Shown here piece by piece: positions 7,890-15,596 of a stretch of DNA of 47,284 nt. Within the stretch, counting starts at the first letter, position 1; the number at the start of each line of letters is the position of its first letter. The DNA lies in contig JARKRC010000030.1 in assembly GCA_029974595.1 (NCBI GenBank), forward strand, positions 1 through 47,284, given 5' to 3'. The notes under the pieces were generated by a model that made no database searches, was not told the DNA's origin, and saw only the letters and a list, made by a program, of their open reading frames with translations. Origin of the DNA: Ereboglobus sp. (GTDB lineage Bacteria; Verrucomicrobiota; Verrucomicrobiia; Opitutales; Opitutaceae). Position numbers and translations under genes: made by a program.

Positions 7890-9047
7890 ATGTCATCCGC
7901 CTACCAAGTCATAGCCCGCAAATGGCGCCCCCAGACCTTTGACGACGTTGTCGGCCAGGACCACGTCGTCCGCACTCTCAAAAACGCCATCGCGCGCAAC
8001 CGCATCGCACACGCCTACCTCTTCGTCGGCCCGCGCGGCACCGGCAAAACTTCCACCGCCCGCATCTTCGCCAAGGCCCTCAACTGCACCAACGGCCCCA
8101 AAGCCGATTTCGACCCCAACGACCCCATCTGCAAAGCCATCGCCAGCGGCTCCCACATCGATGTGATCGAGTTTGACGCCGCCTCCAACACGCAGGTCGA
8201 TAAAATACGCGACGCCATTCTCGATTCCGTCGCCTACGCACCCGCCTCGGCAAAGTTCAAAATCTACATCATCGACGAGGTGCACATGCTCTCGGCAGGC
8301 TCCTTCAACGCCTTGCTCAAAACCCTCGAAGAGCCCCCTCCTCACGTGAAATTTGTTTTTGCGACCACCGATCCGCAAAAAATGCCCGCCACCGTCATCT
8401 CGCGATGCCAGCGCTTCGACCTCAAGCCCATCCCCAACGACCTCATCATCCAGCGTCTCAAACAAATCGGCGACGACGAAAAAATCACCGTCTCCGACGC
8501 CGCCTACGAATGCATCGCCCGCATGGCCGACGGCGGCATGCGCGACGCCCAATCCATCTTTGACCAGATGATTTCCTTCTGCGGCACCGACATCGAGGAA
8601 TCCGACGTGCTCGATGTCTACGGTCTCGTCTCGGGAGAAAAAATCGCCGCCCTCGCCGGGGCGCTCGCCGCCGGCGATCACCAGAAAATCATCGCCATCG
8701 TCGATGAGTGCGACCATCAGGGCCGCGACCTCGTGCGTCTTCTCAGCGACTTGCAAGCCGTCGTGCGCAGCGCCCTCATTGACGCCATCGCGCAAGGCGG
8801 CATCAGCGAAAAACTCGGCGGCACCAAAATGAGCACCGAGCAAATCACGCGCCTCCTCGACGGGCTTCGTGAAGGCGAGGACGCGGTGAAAATCGGCCTC
8901 GCCGAGAAAATCAATTTCGAGGTCACGCTCCTCAAGGCAGTCGAAGCCAGCCGCGCCCGCGCCATTGACTCGCTCATCAAGGAGCTCACCGCTCTCGCCG
9001 CCGAAAGCCCCGCGGCCGACACCAACAGCGAAAAAAAAAAGACCTGA
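7890..9047 (+). CDS. dnaX: DNA polymerase III clamp-loader subunit DnaX, gamma-length zero-frame product
   Basis: The zero-frame product is 385 aa from the ATG at 7890 ([12 protein letters not shown]; an upstream TTG adds two). It is an AAA+ clamp-loader ATPase. It has Walker [10 protein letters not shown] (47-55), Walker B '[10 protein letters not shown]', sensor 1 '[20 protein letters not shown]', and the helical lid and collar domain III to about residue 365. The family zinc module normally has four Cys. Here LNC is followed by ...DFDPNDPIC, so two of the four Cys positions appear to be Asp. The frame ends right after an A10 run, at a TGA, with the collar domain complete. The same strand continues in the -1 frame to 9532. 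Confidence 0.95.
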   Translation: MSSAYQVIARKWRPQTFDDVVGQDHVVRTLKNAIARNRIAHAYLFVGPRGTGKTSTARIFAKALNCTNGPKADFDPNDPICKAIASGSHIDVIEFDAASNTQVDKIRDAILDSVAYAPASAKFKIYIIDEVHMLSAGSFNALLKTLEEPPPHVKFVFATTDPQKMPATVISRCQRFDLKPIPNDLIIQRLKQIGDDEKITVSDAAYECIARMADGGMRDAQSIFDQMISFCGTDIEESDVLDVYGLVSGEKIAALAGALAAGDHQKIIAIVDECDHQGRDLVRLLSDLQAVVRSALIDAIAQGGISEKLGGTKMSTEQITRLLDGLREGEDAVKIGLAEKINFEVTLLKAVEASRARAIDSLIKELTALAAESPAADTNSEKKKT

Positions 9048-9070
9048 TTGAGACGCTTGAAGCGCGTCTC
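9031..9070 (+). promoter_or_regulatory. Programmed -1 frameshift cassette in dnaX (slippery A AAA AAG plus hairpin)
   Basis: The A10 run 9031-9040 followed by G gives the zero-frame heptamer A AAA AAG at 9035-9041, the slippery sequence of E. coli dnaX. Eight bases later a perfect 7-bp stem (gagacgc 9050-9056, gcgtctc 9064-9070) closes a 7-nt loop. The zero-frame stop TGA is at 9045-9047, inside the spacer. Slipping back one base continues into an open frame of 163 codons. A long A run also allows transcriptional slippage, as established for Thermus dnaX. No AGGAG lies within about 15 bases upstream. Confidence 0.85.
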
Positions 9071-9532
9071 GCGGTCGCACTCGCTGATTACAACGAAAAA
9101 GCAAAACGCGACCGCGAAAAAAGCGCGGCTATGCCTTTTATCGCGAGCAACCTCGGCGGCGGCACCGTCGCCAACAAGGTCGCGCACAAGATCGAGGAAA
9201 ATCGCGCCGCCGCCGAACAGTCGGATGCCGATGATGCCGTCGCACCGTATGCGTTGCACGAAAGCGCCGAGCCTTACGCTGGCGGCCAAACGACGGCAAA
9301 CGACGCTGGGTCTTTTGACGATGACGGCGCTCCTTGGCCCGATGGAGCGTCTGAGTCTGCCTTTCCCGCCGCCGCAGCCGCGATCGACAATGAGGAACAG
9401 GACTCGACGGACCTGCCGCCGCTCGACAGCCTCGTGTCGCGCATTCCGGAGGAAACGCGCAAAATACTCGACGAGGTGTTCCGCGCTCAATTCACAGGCG
9501 TGCGGAAAATTCCGAAAAAACTTCTCAAGTGA
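9041..9532 (+). CDS. dnaX: DnaX tau-specific C-terminal extension, -1 frame
   Basis: Read in the -1 frame from 9041, this gives 163 residues with no stop. It starts with an Ala/Glu-rich helix ([20 protein letters not shown]) and a linker that is acidic, Ala/Pro/Asp-rich and disordered-looking (about residues 55-120). It ends with a compact basic tail '[20 protein letters not shown]'. Joined to the gamma part it makes a tau of about 547 aa, within the normal range. Its role by analogy with known tau proteins is to contact the polymerase and DnaB helicase. Translation by itself from the ATG at 9131 is possible but lacks support. It ends 6 bp from the convergent cytochrome operon. Confidence 0.8.
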   Translation, partial: DLIETLEARLAVALADYNEKAKRDREKSAAMPFIASNLGGGTVANKVAHKIEENRAAAEQSDADDAVAPYALHESAEPYAGGQTTANDAGSFDDDGAPWPDGASESAFPAAAAAIDNEEQDSTDLPPLDSLVSRIPEETRKILDEVFRAQFTGVRKIPKKLLK

Positions 9533-9538
9533 GAAGAC

Positions 9539-10249
9539 TCAATTGATCGCTTCCAATTCAGCCTGCGTCCACGGTTTGTTCCGCCCGGCGGCGCCCTTGG
9601 TGCGGATTTCAGTGACCGTTGCGGGATCAATGGCGGGTGCGTTATTGCCCCATTCCTGGCGGATGTAGGTCAGGACGTAGGCGATGTTTTCGTCGCTCCA
9701 ATTGTAGCCGCCGCCTTTGCCGAAGTTGGGCATCAGGCCGTTGTAAGTGGCGCCTTCGACCTTGAGTTCGCCGGTCAAGCCGTGCAGAAGGACGCGAATG
9801 AGACGTTGCTCGCTGCCGTTCACCCACTCCGATTTTGCAAGGGGAGGATAAACGCCAGGAACCCCCTGCCCCGTCCCTTGGTGGCAGGTGGCGCAGGTGC
9901 TGAAAAGTTTTTTGCCCTGGACAAGCGGATCGACCTTGGGCTTCGCGGGGCCGGCGCCGGTGTCCATCGCGGAGGTATAGCGCTCATCGTAAACGAGCGC
10001 GGCCTTGTTGAAGGTGATTTCGAGGCCGCCGCTGTTTCGTATGATGTAGGTGATCGCGAAGATCGTCATCGCGCCGACGAAGAGGAGAAGCCAGATGGGA
10101 ATCGGCCTGTTGCTCTCGGCGGGCTCGGATTTTTCCCGCAGCAGGATCGCGTGAACCTGCTGGATGTCGGCGTCGCTGGCGCGGGCTTGTTCGATGGTGA
10201 TGGCGTCGCGCGGCTCGCCGTCTTTCGGTTGCGGAGGTTGGTCGCTCAT
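9539..10249 (-). CDS. Membrane-anchored monoheme cytochrome c, third subunit of the cbb3-like oxidase
   Basis: The 236-aa protein has a cytoplasmic N-terminus (about 50 residues), one TM helix (about 50-71) and a periplasmic class I cytochrome domain. The domain has one CATCH heme site (C119, C122, H123) and a likely axial Met in 'LMPNFG'. It occupies the place of CcoP or FixP but has one heme where CcoP has two. Its start overlaps the ccoO stop by four bases (ATGA), so the two are translationally coupled. It is the last gene of the operon. Its likely job is to carry electrons from ActE/ActA or a soluble cytochrome to CcoO. Confidence 0.85.
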   Translation of the reverse strand: MSDQPPQPKDGEPRDAITIEQARASDADIQQVHAILLREKSEPAESNRPIPIWLLLFVGAMTIFAITYIIRNSGGLEITFNKAALVYDERYTSAMDTGAGPAKPKVDPLVQGKKLFSTCATCHQGTGQGVPGVYPPLAKSEWVNGSEQRLIRVLLHGLTGELKVEGATYNGLMPNFGKGGGYNWSDENIAYVLTYIRQEWGNNAPAIDPATVTEIRTKGAAGRNKPWTQAELEAIN

Positions 10250-10947
10250 TTGGCAGGCTCCGTTGTCGGCGCGGCGGCGCCGCTGGTTTCGGATGCAGGC
10301 TCGGGCTCGGTCACGATGTAACGCGATTCCTGCGGGTAAGTGTAACTGTCGTTAAGGGAAAGGAGATACTCGATGAGGGCGTCGGCGCGGCGCGTGGGCA
10401 CGATTTCGTAACCCAGGGGCGGTTGGTAATCCGCGGGGAGCAGCCTTTGAATGGCATGAGGCGAGGGCTGGCCGACGATCTTACGTGTTTCAAAGAGGAA
10501 AGCGAAGTGCGGCATGATGCTGCCGGGCGAGGTGATCTGCGGATCGTAGAAATGGCGGATGTGCCATTCGCGTCCGCTTTCGCCGACGTAGCGGGCGCCG
10601 ACGTTGCGGAGATCGGGGCCGGTGCGCATGGTGCCGAGGAGGACGCGGCCTTCGCGGATGTAGTCGCGCGCGACGCTTTGCCGGTCGCCCCATCCGCGCT
10701 TGTCATCAACGCCGAAGCCGGGGCGACGCACTTGCTGCGTGTGGCAGTAGATGCAACCGAGGTCTTCGTAAACGCGCTTGCCCTGCATCGCGAGACCGGT
10801 GGGCGTGAGCGGAAAGGTCTTGCCCTCCGTTTCGTCATAGACGGGCGTGAGCTTGCCGTAGCTGATCTGGTTGATGAGCACGATGCCCGTCCAGGAAAAG
10901 GCGAGCGTCATGAAGATGCCGAGGAAGAGAAGCGGTGCGCGGTTCAT
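10246..10947 (-). CDS. ccoO: cbb3-type cytochrome c oxidase subunit II, monoheme
   Basis: The 233-aa protein has one N-terminal TM helix (about 6-27) and a periplasmic c-type heme domain. Its CIYCH motif (C65, C68, H69) is followed by the CcoO-type 'TQQVRRPGFG', 'RGWGDRQSVARDY', 'GTMRTGPDLRNVG' and 'SPGSIMPHF', where the Met is the probable axial ligand. These signatures are specific to CcoO/FixO. A Pro/Glu/Ala-rich tail follows. The start overlaps the ccoN stop (ATGA) and the stop overlaps the next gene the same way, so the three oxidase subunits are coupled. Confidence 0.92.
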   Translation of the reverse strand: MNRAPLLFLGIFMTLAFSWTGIVLINQISYGKLTPVYDETEGKTFPLTPTGLAMQGKRVYEDLGCIYCHTQQVRRPGFGVDDKRGWGDRQSVARDYIREGRVLLGTMRTGPDLRNVGARYVGESGREWHIRHFYDPQITSPGSIMPHFAFLFETRKIVGQPSPHAIQRLLPADYQPPLGYEIVPTRRADALIEYLLSLNDSYTYPQESRYIVTEPEPASETSGAAAPTTEPAK

Positions 10948-12452
10948 TTGGCGGCGAGCTCCATTTCTTCAGGGTTGCGGAAAAGCGTGGGAGCGCTGCT
11001 TTGGGAGACGGGTTTTTTGGAGAGCATCCAGAAAAAGTTCACCGCGAAGGCGAGATGGCCGACGGTGATCAAAATGCCGGCGACGCTGCGCGAGAAGAGA
11101 TACGGGATCGTCGCCTCGACGACTTGCAGTACCGTATAGGTGACGGAACCGTCGGGGCTGGTGTGGTTCATCATGAGGCCCTGAACGACGCCGCCGATGG
11201 AGAGACCGACCACGTAGACCATCGAGCCGACCGCGGTGGCCCAGAAGTGCGTGCGGATGAGCGTGGCGTTGGGCCACTCGCGGAGGAGGATGCGCGGCAG
11301 GATGTAATAAATGGCGCCAAACATGACCATCGTGAAAAACGCATACATGCCGTGGTGCGCGTGCGCGACGACGAAGTGCGTGAAGTGGAGCGTCTCGCTG
11401 ACACTCCGCGCGGCCATGAGCGAGCCGATGAGGCTGGTGAGCGTGTAGTTCACGGCGCCAAAAACGATGAAGCGAAGCGTCGGGCTGTATTTGAGCGCGG
11501 AAAAGCTGCCGATCATCGTGAGGTGATGATTGATGCCGGTGACGACCACGGGAACGACCATCATGAAGCTGGCGGCGATGCCGGCGGTGATGACCCACGC
11601 GGGAACAGGGCCGCCCACGAGGTGATGGACGCCGGCCCAGTTATAAAAGATGGCGAGCGACCAGAAGCCGAGGATGGAGAGGTAGTAGCTGTGTATTGGT
11701 TTTCCCAATACCTTGGGGAGAAAATAATAGACCGAGGCGAGCCCGATGGGCGTGAACCAGAGGCCGAGCACGTTGTGGCCGAACCACCAGTTGACGAGCG
11801 CCTGCACGGTGCCGCGGGCCGGCGCGAAGATGATCATCATCTGCGCAACGGAGTAGAGCCACGGAAACCAGAAAAGCGCGGCGAGGATATACCATTGCGA
11901 AACGTAGATGTGCTTTGATTTTCCGTAGCGAAACGTGATGACCGCCCAAGCGCCGACGAGCGCGTAGGCGATGAAGAGGAGCGGCGTGGCGTAGGTCGGC
12001 ATTTCGAGCCACTCGACCGAGGTGGAGTCGCCCTTGAGGATGCCGATGATGCCGATGGTCACGCCGATGTTCCAGAGCGCGACGGCAAAAAGCAGGATGC
12101 CGCCGTGCCGGACCACAGAGCGCGAAAGGCGGGCCATGAGCCAGAATGCGACGCCGACGGCGGCGTTGGTCGCCCAGCCGTAAATGACGGCATTGAGATG
12201 CGCGGTGCGGGCGCGCCCGAAGGTGAGCCATTCGATGTCGCCGAGGAATCCCGGCGAATGGAGCTTGTAGGAGGAGATGATCGCGAAGGCCGTCCCCACG
12301 ATGAGCCAGAGCACGGCTGACACGAGGAAAAGCATGAGCGGCGCGCGCGTGGAGGCGTCGATTTCGCTCAGCTCGGCGCGCGCGGCAATGTCAGCCCGGG
12401 CGCCTGGCTTGAACGAGGCGACGATGGTTGGTGTTGAGGGTTGCTCGGACAT
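10944..12452 (-). CDS. ccoN: cbb3-type (C-family) heme-copper oxidase catalytic subunit I
   Basis: This 502-aa protein has about 12 TM helices and reduces O2 to water at a heme b3-CuB centre. Visible ligands are H85 (RTAHLN, heme b), H226 (WWFGHN, CuB), H276-H277 (AGVHHL, CuB), H364 (heme b3) and H366 (heme b) in VVAHAHHG. Y270 in the helix just before AGVHHL sits where the C-family cross-linked Tyr lies, which separates it from A-family oxidases. Where canonical CcoN, as I remember it, reads F-E-G-P-M-M, this protein reads L-I-G-S-L-M (341-346), so the conserved Glu is Ile342. The N-terminal ~35 residues are an extra cytoplasmic segment. Confidence 0.92.
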   Translation of the reverse strand: MSEQPSTPTIVASFKPGARADIAARAELSEIDASTRAPLMLFLVSAVLWLIVGTAFAIISSYKLHSPGFLGDIEWLTFGRARTAHLNAVIYGWATNAAVGVAFWLMARLSRSVVRHGGILLFAVALWNIGVTIGIIGILKGDSTSVEWLEMPTYATPLLFIAYALVGAWAVITFRYGKSKHIYVSQWYILAALFWFPWLYSVAQMMIIFAPARGTVQALVNWWFGHNVLGLWFTPIGLASVYYFLPKVLGKPIHSYYLSILGFWSLAIFYNWAGVHHLVGGPVPAWVITAGIAASFMMVVPVVVTGINHHLTMIGSFSALKYSPTLRFIVFGAVNYTLTSLIGSLMAARSVSETLHFTHFVVAHAHHGMYAFFTMVMFGAIYYILPRILLREWPNATLIRTHFWATAVGSMVYVVGLSIGGVVQGLMMNHTSPDGSVTYTVLQVVEATIPYLFSRSVAGILITVGHLAFAVNFFWMLSKKPVSQSSAPTLFRNPEEMELAAK

Positions 12453-12501
12453 GGAGAATGCGGAATGTTATGTGCGTGAAAATGTGGGAATCGCTATTGC
12501 T

Positions 12502-12735
12502 TCACGGGGCGCGGGTTTCCGCGGCGGCTGTGTGGTGTTTCTTTTGTTTCTTCTTCTTTGCGGGAAAAAAATCCGTGGGTTTGCCGATGGGCTCGGCTTC
12601 GTCAAAGATTGAGGCGGCGCCTTTGTCGAAATCGCGGAGCTGGCCCTTTTTCGAACTCCAATAGAGCGCATACACGGCGGTCGATGTGATGCCGAGCGCC
12701 ATGACGAAGGTGAGTGCGTAGAAAAACCATTCCAT
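12502..12735 (-). CDS. CcoS-like small membrane protein
   Basis: The 77-aa protein has one N-terminal TM helix (about 5-26). It is followed by 'ALYWSSKKGQLRDFDKGAAS', which resembles the W-x-x-x-x-GQF-x-D-L/F signature of CcoS. CcoS is the small protein needed for cofactor insertion into cbb3 oxidase. The tail is very lysine-rich (PAKKKKQKKHH) and longer than in CcoS. It lies 49 bp upstream of ccoN, between the ACIII genes and the oxidase genes. The CcoS assignment rests on this one motif and the location. A structural small subunit is the alternative. Confidence 0.65.
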   Translation of the reverse strand: MEWFFYALTFVMALGITSTAVYALYWSSKKGQLRDFDKGAASIFDEAEPIGKPTDFFPAKKKKQKKHHTAAAETRAP

Positions 12736-12777
12736 GATGTGATTCCTGATTTTGAATTGCCGGTTTTCGATAGGGAG

Positions 12778-13092
12778 CTAGCGGACCGGGGGGCGATTTT
12801 TGTTGAGGTCCTGGATTGTGAGTTCCACGGCGCGGTCGATGGGAAGGCGGACGATGCCTTTTTGTTCGTCAATCCAGCCGTAAGATGTGGCGGCGGCGTT
12901 TTCCTTGGCGCGCAGGTCGGCGAGCGTGGCGGCGCGTTCGGCGGCCGTGGTCGCGCTGGTGCTGGCGATGGGAAGCGGCTGCGTCATCCGGGCCACGAGA
13001 TAGATGATCGTCGCGAAGAGCGCAAAGATGGCGGCGATCACGACGGCATTGAGGACGAAGATTTTTTTGGATGCGGGCGCGTTGTTACTCAT
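12778..13092 (-). CDS. Single-TM small protein of the ACIII-oxidase operon
   Basis: The 104-aa protein has one TM helix (about residues 11-34) and a periplasmic part. That part has an Ala/Thr-rich linker and then a compact 'SYGWIDEQKGIVRLPIDRAV' block ending in ELTIQDL. The block, with a Trp, a short beta turn and an amphipathic helix, looks like a docking element. I have the impression of similar blocks in small proteins of other ACIII-oxidase clusters but cannot verify it. The start overlaps the actF stop by eight bases (ATGAGTAA), so it is coupled to actF. It is probably an accessory subunit or assembly factor. No enzymatic motif is seen. Confidence 0.75.
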   Translation of the reverse strand: MSNNAPASKKIFVLNAVVIAAIFALFATIIYLVARMTQPLPIASTSATTAAERAATLADLRAKENAAATSYGWIDEQKGIVRLPIDRAVELTIQDLNKNRPPVR

Positions 13093-14374
13093 GGTGCGTA
13101 AGGCATTCGACGATGCGCGGGTCGCGGATCGGAATCAGTTTTTGCGCGGGAAGGTTGCGGAGGAAAGTCCAGGCGCAGAGGCCGCCGACACCGGCGACGG
13201 TGCTGAGCACCCAGATGAGATTCGTCGAGATGAAGGCGTGCGGATCGCCGCGCCCGCCCTTGATCGCGGGAAGAATATTGTAGCAGAGATCGACGAGCAT
13301 GAGCGCGAGTATCCAGATCGAGATGAACCTGATGCGCTCGTGGATGATTTTGTTCCTGTAGGAAAGCAGGTAGAGAAAAGGCGCGAGGAAGTAGCCGAAG
13401 AGGAGCACGAGGCCCACCCACCACCATTGGTTGGTCGAACCGTCGGCGTTGAGTTCGCGGAGATTATACCAGAAGGTTTCCTCGGGGACGTTGGCGTTCC
13501 AGATGAGGAAGTACTGGGAAAAGGCGATGTAGGCCCAGAAGACCGTGAAGGCCAGCATGAGCTGCCCGATCGAGTGGAGGTGATTGTTGTTGAGGATGCC
13601 CTTGTATCCACCGTTTCGATACAGCCAGAGCATCATGAGCACGCCGATGGAGAGCGCGCCTCGGGCGCAATCGGCGAAGAACCACACGCCATACATGGTG
13701 GAGAACCAGTGGTATTCGAGGCTCTTGAACCAGTAGATGGAGGCGAAGGTGAGCGAAAGCGCCATGATCGGAATGCCGAAGGCGGCGGTGACGCGGTTGG
13801 AGAATGTCCAGCGGGCGTCGCCGTCGCGGTCCTGCGTGAAGGAGGCTTTGCGGACGCGCGCCGAGAGCCATATCCAGGCGGCGAAGAAAACGACATAGGC
13901 GCCGGTGAACCACTCGCGGTTCAGGAAGCCGGATTTTTTCTGGTAGAGGATGTCGTCGCCCACGGTGCCGTGCCCGCCGTGAAGCGGCGTGGAGAGATCC
14001 ATCCAGGGCCAGATCGCGCCGGGTTTGATCCACGAGACGATGACGAGCGGAAGGAAAAGGAGCGCGAGCCATTTGAAGTTGGGCAGCCATTGCTCAAAGA
14101 GCCGGCGGAGCGTGACCGACCACGAGGCGTCAAAGATATGGTGGATAAGTATCCAGATGAGGATGCCGATGCTGATGGCGATCCAGAATGAAAGGCCGGC
14201 AAGGTATGAGAGCGCGAAGGCCTGCGCGTCTCCCGCGGCAAAAAAGCCGATGCCGGTGATGACGAGCCCGACGATGCCGATGATGAGCGCGCGGGTCGCG
14301 GCGACGGCGTAGGACGATGCGGCCGGCTGGAGCGGCGCGGCGGAAGGTGCGGTGGCTGCGTGGGATTGGCTCAT
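13085..14374 (-). CDS. actF: Alternative complex III membrane subunit ActF
   Basis: The 429-aa, about 10-TM protein is one of the two quinol-binding-type integral subunits of ACIII. It resembles a diverged ActC/NrfD half. Conserved-looking features are the long hydrophobic helices, 'WIKPGAIWPWMDLS', and the 'FTVFWAYIAFSQYFLIW' helix followed by the periplasmic 'NVPEETFWYNLRE' loop. It begins 2 bp after the actE stop and overlaps the downstream small gene. Its position after ActE is the standard actABCDEF order. It carries no cofactor motif, as expected. Confidence 0.92.
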   Translation of the reverse strand: MSQSHAATAPSAAPLQPAASSYAVAATRALIIGIVGLVITGIGFFAAGDAQAFALSYLAGLSFWIAISIGILIWILIHHIFDASWSVTLRRLFEQWLPNFKWLALLFLPLVIVSWIKPGAIWPWMDLSTPLHGGHGTVGDDILYQKKSGFLNREWFTGAYVVFFAAWIWLSARVRKASFTQDRDGDARWTFSNRVTAAFGIPIMALSLTFASIYWFKSLEYHWFSTMYGVWFFADCARGALSIGVLMMLWLYRNGGYKGILNNNHLHSIGQLMLAFTVFWAYIAFSQYFLIWNANVPEETFWYNLRELNADGSTNQWWWVGLVLLFGYFLAPFLYLLSYRNKIIHERIRFISIWILALMLVDLCYNILPAIKGGRGDPHAFISTNLIWVLSTVAGVGGLCAWTFLRNLPAQKLIPIRDPRIVECLTHHE

Positions 14375-14375
14375 G

Positions 14376-15011
14376 TTATTTCAGGCCGAGATCGGTTTTG
14401 TGCGCGGCGGGGACGTCATTGACGCTGCCCTGCTCCGCGCGTTGGAGAGCCCGCACGTAGGCGACGACGGCCCAGCGATCGTGGGGCGTGAGCTTGTCGG
14501 CGTAGGAGAGCATGGTGCTCTTGCCGTGCGTGATCGTGTTGAAGATTTCGCCTTCGGGCATCTGGCGGAAGCGGTCGTCGTGATAGCTTGGCGTGGCGCC
14601 CATGCCGTAGTGCTTGGTGATGCCGTTGCCGTCGCCGAGGGCGCCGTGGCAGGGCTGGCAGTAGATATTGTAGCGATTCCGGCCGCGAGCGAGGAGGCCC
14701 GCGTCGATCACGATGCCGGCGGGAAAACCGTGGAGAAATTGGCCCGGGGCTGTCTGTCCGGTGGCGAGGATGTCGTCGTCAACGGGCGTGCCGCGAGCGA
14801 CGGCTCCGGCGGGAACGGGGCGGTCGCTGCGGCCGTCGGCGAAAAAGGGGCTGGCGGATTGCGGCAGGTATTTGTCCTGGTTGGTCATCTGCGGAAAAAC
14901 GTCGTCCGGAAAAACCTGGCGCGGGGGGTTGGTCGAAGTGGCGCCACGGAAGCCGAGCAGCGTGACGAGCACGACACAGAGGAGGGCGAGAATGATGTAT
15001 GCGTAGCGCAT
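14376..15011 (-). CDS. actE: Alternative complex III monoheme cytochrome c subunit ActE
   Basis: This 211-aa protein has an N-terminal hydrophobic helix (about 4-20). There is no lipobox Cys at its end, unlike ActE of characterised ACIII complexes as I recall them, so it is probably an uncleaved anchor. A periplasmic cytochrome c domain follows, with one CQPCH motif (C118, C121, H122), then 'GALGDGNGIT'. Candidate axial Met residues are in 'FRQMPEGEIF' and 'STMLSYADKL'. ActE passes electrons out of ACIII to the oxidase. It lies 15 bp after actD. Confidence 0.92.
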   Translation of the reverse strand: MRYAYIILALLCVVLVTLLGFRGATSTNPPRQVFPDDVFPQMTNQDKYLPQSASPFFADGRSDRPVPAGAVARGTPVDDDILATGQTAPGQFLHGFPAGIVIDAGLLARGRNRYNIYCQPCHGALGDGNGITKHYGMGATPSYHDDRFRQMPEGEIFNTITHGKSTMLSYADKLTPHDRWAVVAYVRALQRAEQGSVNDVPAAHKTDLGLK

Positions 15012-15026
15012 GTGGGTTTCAGAAAA

Positions 15027-15566
15027 TTATTCCGCAAGCTCGATGATGTCGACGCCCCCGGCCTGCGCAAGGAGGGCGCGGGTGGCGGCGGGATCGAATT
15101 TCGGGTCGCGGGTTTCGATCACGATGAAGAAGCGGTCGTCGAGGCCGCGGTGGATTTGATCGTATTTGAGAACCGGGTGGTAGTGCATCGGGAGCCTGTT
15201 CAGCACGAACATGCCGATGATTGTGGCGAAGGCGGTGAAGAGGATCGTGAGCTCGTAGGAAACGGGAAACGCGAAGAGCGGACTGAAGAAGGGCTTGCCT
15301 CCGACGATGAGCTTGTAGTCGTAGGCGTTCATATACCAGATCATCGACATGCCGGTGCAGAATCCGATGATGCCGCCGACAAGCGAAATGCGCGGGACGC
15401 GCGAGCGTCTCACGCCCATGGCGGCGTCGAGGCCGTGCACGGGAAAGGGCGTGATGCAGTCCCAGAACTTGTATCCGGCATCGCGCACGAGCGTCGCCGC
15501 GCGCATGAGATCGGGCGTTTTCTCGAAGGTGGCGATAATGCCGTGTGGTTGGGTTGTGGCTGACAT
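15027..15566 (-). CDS. actD: Alternative complex III subunit ActD (DUF3341)
   Basis: The 179-aa protein has a soluble N-terminal part ('LMRAATLVRDAGYKFWDCIT', 'PFPVHGLDAAMG') and a two-helix membrane hairpin (about residues 60-80 and 96-118). The small C-terminal domain includes 'DDRFFIVIETRDPKFDP'. The 'D..TPFPVHGLD.AMG' block is diagnostic of DUF3341/ActD. It holds no cofactor and serves as a structural subunit between ActC and ActF. It lies between actC (30 bp) and actE (15 bp). Confidence 0.93.
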   Translation of the reverse strand: MSATTQPHGIIATFEKTPDLMRAATLVRDAGYKFWDCITPFPVHGLDAAMGVRRSRVPRISLVGGIIGFCTGMSMIWYMNAYDYKLIVGGKPFFSPLFAFPVSYELTILFTAFATIIGMFVLNRLPMHYHPVLKYDQIHRGLDDRFFIVIETRDPKFDPAATRALLAQAGGVDIIELAE

Positions 15567-15596
15567 GGCGGAAATTTTTGAAATCGGACCGGCGGG

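Noticed and set aside
9031-9047. dnaX interruption as a simple sequencing or assembly error in the A10 run
   Set aside because: Not excluded, but less likely: the heptamer phase, the 7-bp hairpin at proper distance and the nearby zero-frame stop would all have to coincide by chance.
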